Positions 5,958-8,669 of a stretch of 8,669 bases of DNA are shown piece after piece. Source of the stretch: DAOTZU01 sp034433995 (GTDB taxonomy: Bacteria; Chloroflexota; Anaerolineae; UBA1429); contig DAOTZU010000269.1 of assembly GCA_034433995.1 (NCBI GenBank), positions 1 through 8,669 on the forward strand, read 5' to 3'. Positions within the stretch are counted from its first letter, which is position 1; each line of letters starts with the position of its first letter. The translations under genes were made by a program, and so were the position numbers. Under the pieces are notes generated by a model, which was given only the letters and a program-made list of their open reading frames with translations, was not told the DNA's origin and searched no databases.

Positions 5958-6325
5958 CAAGATGTTCCTTCACCACTGAGGCACGGAGGGCACGGAGCAT
6001 CTCCACTTTCTCTCCGTGTTCTCCGCGCCCCCGTGTTGCCAGCACACAAGATATTCCCTCACCACGAGACACGGAGGGCACGGAGAATTCCCTGTTTCTC
6101 TCCGTGTTCTCCGCGCCCCCGTGTTGCCAGAGCACAAGATATTCCCTCACCACGGAGACACGGAAGGCACGGAGCATCTCCACTTTCTCTCCGTGTTCTC
6201 CGTGCCTCCGTGTTGCCAGAGCACAAGATGTTCCCTCACCACCGAGACACGGAGGGCACGGAGCATCTCCAGTTTTTCTCCGTGTTCTCCGTGCCTCAGT
6301 GGTTGGTGGGCCCTTGTGCTCTGGC
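5958..6325. repeat. array of four 88-89 bp palindromic repeats
   Basis: Four units begin with CAAGAT(A/G)TTCC at 5958, 6047, 6135 and 6224, giving periods of 89, 88 and 89 bp. Each unit is a long inverted repeat: one arm of the CACGGAGGGCACGGAG type and the other of the CTCCGTGTTCTCCGTG type, with a short centre such as CATCTCCACTTTCT, so each can fold into a hairpin of about 75 nt. Units are joined by a GCCAGAGCACAAG linker; the same linker appears inverted (CTTGTGCTCTGGC, 6313-6325) at the right end. The type resembles dispersed CACGGAGACACGGAG repeats found between genes in several bacterial phyla. The array fills most of the gap between the zinc-ribbon gene and the fucosidase. The remaining 100 bp (6326-6425) hold nothing I can name. 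Confidence 0.9.
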
Positions 6326-6425
6326 ATCATTTGCCTGGGCCAACGATAAGCCGCTGCTCAGCCCTGAAGCGCTTGCCCATGGGGTCGTTGGGAACACGAA
6401 AAACGAGCGGCGAAAGGCAGGTGGT

Positions 6426-7010
6426 TCATCCGTTGTCCACGGGCTTGCCACAATTGGCGCAAAACTTGCCGCTGACCTCGGCGCCGCATTCAGGGCAGCG
6501 TTTGGGGCCGCTTTCTTCCATTTTCTGGCCACAGTTGGGGCAGAACTTGCTCCCCTCCGGCACGCTCTTGCCACAGGCGGGGCAGGCGCGGGTCGGCGCC
6601 TCCTCGACAGGCGCTTGGGCGGCCTTTTCCGGCTTTTGGTGGGTGGCCACATAACTTTCGATAAACTGCTCCACCTGGTCCAAGATCTCTTTTTGCTTAT
6701 AGCCCGCATAGCCGGGGATGGCGAGCAACGGCCAAAAGATGATCGCCGCCGCCACGCCTCCCGCCGCCAGCACGCCCCACTTGGCGCCGCCGGTCTCCAC
6801 CAGCAACATGTCGTCCTGTTTGGCCAGCTTGACGGTGAGGGCCACCGCCTGCTTTTCCAGCCAATTCTTTTGGCTTTGGGCCTGCACAGCCAGGCCGTCG
6901 GGGAAGGGCAGGGTCTGGGTGCGGTACTTTTGGTCATTGAACCATTTCTCCAATTTGGAGGCCAGGTCATCCACCCGAATGCCCGGCGCGTGGTACGTTT
7001 TCTGTCCCAT
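6426..7010 (-). CDS. membrane-anchored double zinc-ribbon protein of unknown function
   Basis: The 194-residue protein has three parts. Residues 1-75 form a soluble domain I do not recognise (MGQKTYHAPGIRVDDLASKL). Residues about 77-102 form one hydrophobic segment (GVLAAGGVAAAIIFWPLLAI). After a Pro/Ala/Glu linker (125-140) come two zinc ribbons: CPAC at 143-146 with CPNC at 157-160, and CPEC at 172-175 with CANC at 184-187. All eight cysteines are intact. The start is the ATG at 7010 with AAGGGGG 4 nt upstream, and it follows its own promoter. Frames reaching further upstream give low-complexity arginine-rich sequence. Tail zinc ribbons of this form usually mediate protein contact; no enzymatic role is visible. 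The neighbours give no firm hint of function. Confidence 0.85.
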   Translation of the reverse strand: MGQKTYHAPGIRVDDLASKLEKWFNDQKYRTQTLPFPDGLAVQAQSQKNWLEKQAVALTVKLAKQDDMLLVETGGAKWGVLAAGGVAAAIIFWPLLAIPGYAGYKQKEILDQVEQFIESYVATHQKPEKAAQAPVEEAPTRACPACGKSVPEGSKFCPNCGQKMEESGPKRCPECGAEVSGKFCANCGKPVDNG

Positions 7011-7101
7011 GATACCCCCTTTGTAGTTCCCAACTTCAGGCGATCGGCCGTCACACCTTAGCCCCACGGACGCCTCCTGCTGTGGCGGGAGGAATTGGCT
7101 C

Positions 7102-7130
7102 ATCCTAGAGGGTTTGCTTGTGTCTGTCAA
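7102..7130 (-). promoter_or_regulatory. sigma70-type promoter of the zinc-ribbon gene
   Basis: TTGACA (7125-7130) and TAGGAT (7102-7107) are 17 bp apart. The -35 box overlaps the TGA stop codon of the membrane protein gene. The start site would be near 7095, leaving a leader of about 85 nt that contains a small CCTCC/GGAGG hairpin without a U-run. Confidence 0.7.
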
Positions 7131-8669
7131 GCTTGGGCGAGGACCGCCGCAACCAGAGCCGCACCGACGCCGGCGGCCAACCCAAGGGCCAGCCACGCTG
7201 CCCGCCGGCGGCCTGTGGCAGCACGGGCGCGCCCGCAAAACCATCCCAGGATACCTCCGGCCAGCCCGGTTCCGAGGAAGATGGCCCACCAGGCGGGTTG
7301 CCAGGGCCAGATGAGCTGTTGCATATAGGTCTCCTGCACCTGCCACAGGGCTTGCAGAGCGGCGATATAGCTGGGGACGGGGATCAAGATGGGATGGGTG
7401 TATTGCACCGTGAAGCCCAGGGCCAGGGCCACGCCATAGACCACGCCATCCAGCGGGTCATCCCAGCGGCCCAAGCGCCACACGGTGGCCCCCAGGAGGG
7501 CCAGCCATAGGGCAGGGGCCAAGAACCACCGGCCCCATAAGAGGGCGGGGATAGCGCTCAACAGCCCCAGGGCAAAGAGCAGCAAGAGGTGAGCGGGGGC
7601 CACCGGCGTATATCGCCGCTGGCGGTAAAGAAAGGTATAGAGCATGTAGGGCAAGCCCAGGTAGAGAGCGCCAGCGAACGTGTTGATGTACACCGTCTTG
7701 TTAAAGTAACTATAGCCCGCGCTCAGCTCCAGCAACGCAATGCCCGCCACGCACAGGAGGAAACCGCTGAACAAGGACCTTCGCGTCAAGCCGCCGGCGA
7801 TGAGGTCGGCGCTGTTCATCAAGCTTTGCCAGAACATGCCGCCCACATACAGCAAAAGCGACCAGAAGCTGCGCCCCTCCTCGCCCAGCCCAGAATCCAC
7901 CGCAAGATATAGATTGACCCCGCCCCAAAGGATGAGCAGCCCCAGCAAGGAGAGATCAAAAAGGGTCTGCAAGCGCTCCGAGGATAGCTTGCGCCAGATC
8001 CCCAGCACGAGAGCCACCAAGACCAGGGCCGCCGTTACATAAAGATCGTAGCGCAACACCGTGGCGAGGCTGAAACTGGGCTGCCAACGCTGATAGAGCG
8101 CCAGGAGCTTGGGGCCTAGGGGCAGTTGGTACACCGCCTCTAACAACCAGGGCGGCGGCATATGCCCTTTTAGATAGGCGAAGGCCAGCCATACGGCCCA
8201 CAGGCCAAAGATGATCCCGCGCAGTGCCCGGCCGGGGAGAAGGCGCGCTGCGGTGTCGGTGACCCAATCTGCCAGACCCTGGGCGCTATTAAAGAGGTCC
8301 AAGCCCAACCAATACCAGAAGAGGCCCACCACGCCGAGGAGGTCATGCAAGGATAGGAAAGTCAGCTCCGCGACGGCTCCTGGGGGCGATTTCCACAGCA
8401 CCAAACCGTAAAAGAGCAGAAAAACTGCCAAGTTGAGGCCTAGGGAGAGCCCAAAGCGGAAGCGACGCGGCTTGAGCACCCAAGGATTGGCGGCCAGGGC
8501 GAACCACAGCAACCCCAGGGCGAATTGTCCCCAGCCTCCGGCCAGGATGGCTTTGAACCCCAAGGGCTTGTAGGTGAGCAATCCTGCCAGCAAGCTCAAA
8601 GCCAGGAGTGATGGCCAGCGCCAGAACCCTGGGCGAGAGGAGGCAACCCACGTGCCTTGTAGCAGCAGC
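7127..8669 (-). CDS. polytopic integral membrane protein, unknown family, 5' end outside window
   Basis: The frame is open from the window edge to TGA at 7127 (514 codons visible). The TTG at 8597-8599 could be read as a start, but the frame continues without a stop to the edge (LLLQGTWVASSRPGFWRWPSL), and the hydrophobic segment across that point argues for a start outside the window. About 14-15 hydrophobic segments are visible, for example LNLAVFLLFYGLVLW, LSLLGLLILWGGVNLYLAV, HLLLLFALGLLSAIPALLW and GLAAGVGAALVAAVLAQ at the C-terminus. Short polar loops carry few charges. Such a topology fits a transporter, a glycosyltransferase-like enzyme or a structural membrane component. I see no family motif and assign no function. 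Confidence 0.85.
   Translation of the reverse strand, partial: LLLQGTWVASSRPGFWRWPSLLALSLLAGLLTYKPLGFKAILAGGWGQFALGLLWFALAANPWVLKPRRFRFGLSLGLNLAVFLLFYGLVLWKSPPGAVAELTFLSLHDLLGVVGLFWYWLGLDLFNSAQGLADWVTDTAARLLPGRALRGIIFGLWAVWLAFAYLKGHMPPPWLLEAVYQLPLGPKLLALYQRWQPSFSLATVLRYDLYVTAALVLVALVLGIWRKLSSERLQTLFDLSLLGLLILWGGVNLYLAVDSGLGEEGRSFWSLLLYVGGMFWQSLMNSADLIAGGLTRRSLFSGFLLCVAGIALLELSAGYSYFNKTVYINTFAGALYLGLPYMLYTFLYRQRRYTPVAPAHLLLLFALGLLSAIPALLWGRWFLAPALWLALLGATVWRLGRWDDPLDGVVYGVALALGFTVQYTHPILIPVPSYIAALQALWQVQETYMQQLIWPWQPAWWAIFLGTGLAGGILGWFCGRARAATGRRRAAWLALGLAAGVGAALVAAVLAQA

Noticed and set aside
5933..6049. N-terminal extension of the fucosidase to the ATG at 6049
   Set aside because: The added 39 residues come from repeat DNA, and a good ribosome site precedes the ATG at 5932.
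5958..6325. CRISPR array
   Set aside because: The whole 88-89 bp unit is repeated, with no unique spacers, and each unit is a long palindrome.
6326..6425. Terminator after the zinc-ribbon gene
   Set aside because: A CGTTTTTCG stretch follows the stop codon, but no convincing stem lies before it.
5835..7061. Plus-strand frames across the repeat array
   Set aside because: The translation only repeats the 88-89 bp units (RRHGGHGASPLSLRVLRA type). The repeats lack stops in several frames, which explains the open frames.
7011..7346. N-terminal extension of the zinc-ribbon protein
   Set aside because: The extra sequence is arginine/glycine-rich, overlaps the membrane protein gene and crosses a good promoter; AAGGGGG precedes the ATG at 7010.

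Overview
The window is GC-rich, and every gene I can support lies on the minus strand. From right to left, in transcription order, these are: a large polytopic membrane protein (5' end outside the window); a small membrane-anchored double zinc-ribbon protein; a short array of 88-89 bp palindromic repeats; a GH29 alpha-L-fucosidase; an RraA-family protein; a sigma70-type promoter with a cobalamin riboswitch and terminator; a 922-residue secreted protein of squalene-cyclase/prenyltransferase-type alpha/alpha-barrel repeats; and the first 170 codons of a secreted DUF4430 (transcobalamin C-terminal-like) protein. I infer a Chloroflexota (Anaerolineae/Caldilineae-like) bacterium from the gene types, the GC-rich codon use and the C-terminal WLPLI-type motif. 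No marker gene is present, so this is not proven.

The most interesting part is 1-3741. A TTGACA-17-TAATAT promoter drives a leader of about 340 nt. The leader holds a compact cobalamin riboswitch (GGGAAGTCGGTGCAAGTCCG core, B12 box GCCAGGTTACCTGCC) and a textbook terminator. The two genes that follow encode, as separate secreted proteins, the two domain types that form animal intrinsic factor and transcobalamin: an alpha/alpha barrel, here triplicated, and a small DUF4430-type beta domain. I infer a two-component extracellular cobalamin-capture system, repressed by B12, probably feeding an importer encoded to the left of the window.

The middle part (3762-5932) is a two-gene unit with only 11 nt between genes. 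A fucosidase without a signal peptide is followed by an RraA-like protein, a family that includes pyruvate-forming aldolases. A role in using fucosylated glycans is plausible but unproven. The start codon of the fucosidase lies 25 bp from a four-unit array of hairpin-forming repeats, which occupies most of the 493 bp gap.

The right part (6426-8669) holds the zinc-ribbon protein, whose promoter overlaps the stop codon of the membrane protein before it. I do not recognise the family of that membrane protein. I found no tRNA, rRNA, CRISPR array, transposase or convincing plus-strand gene.
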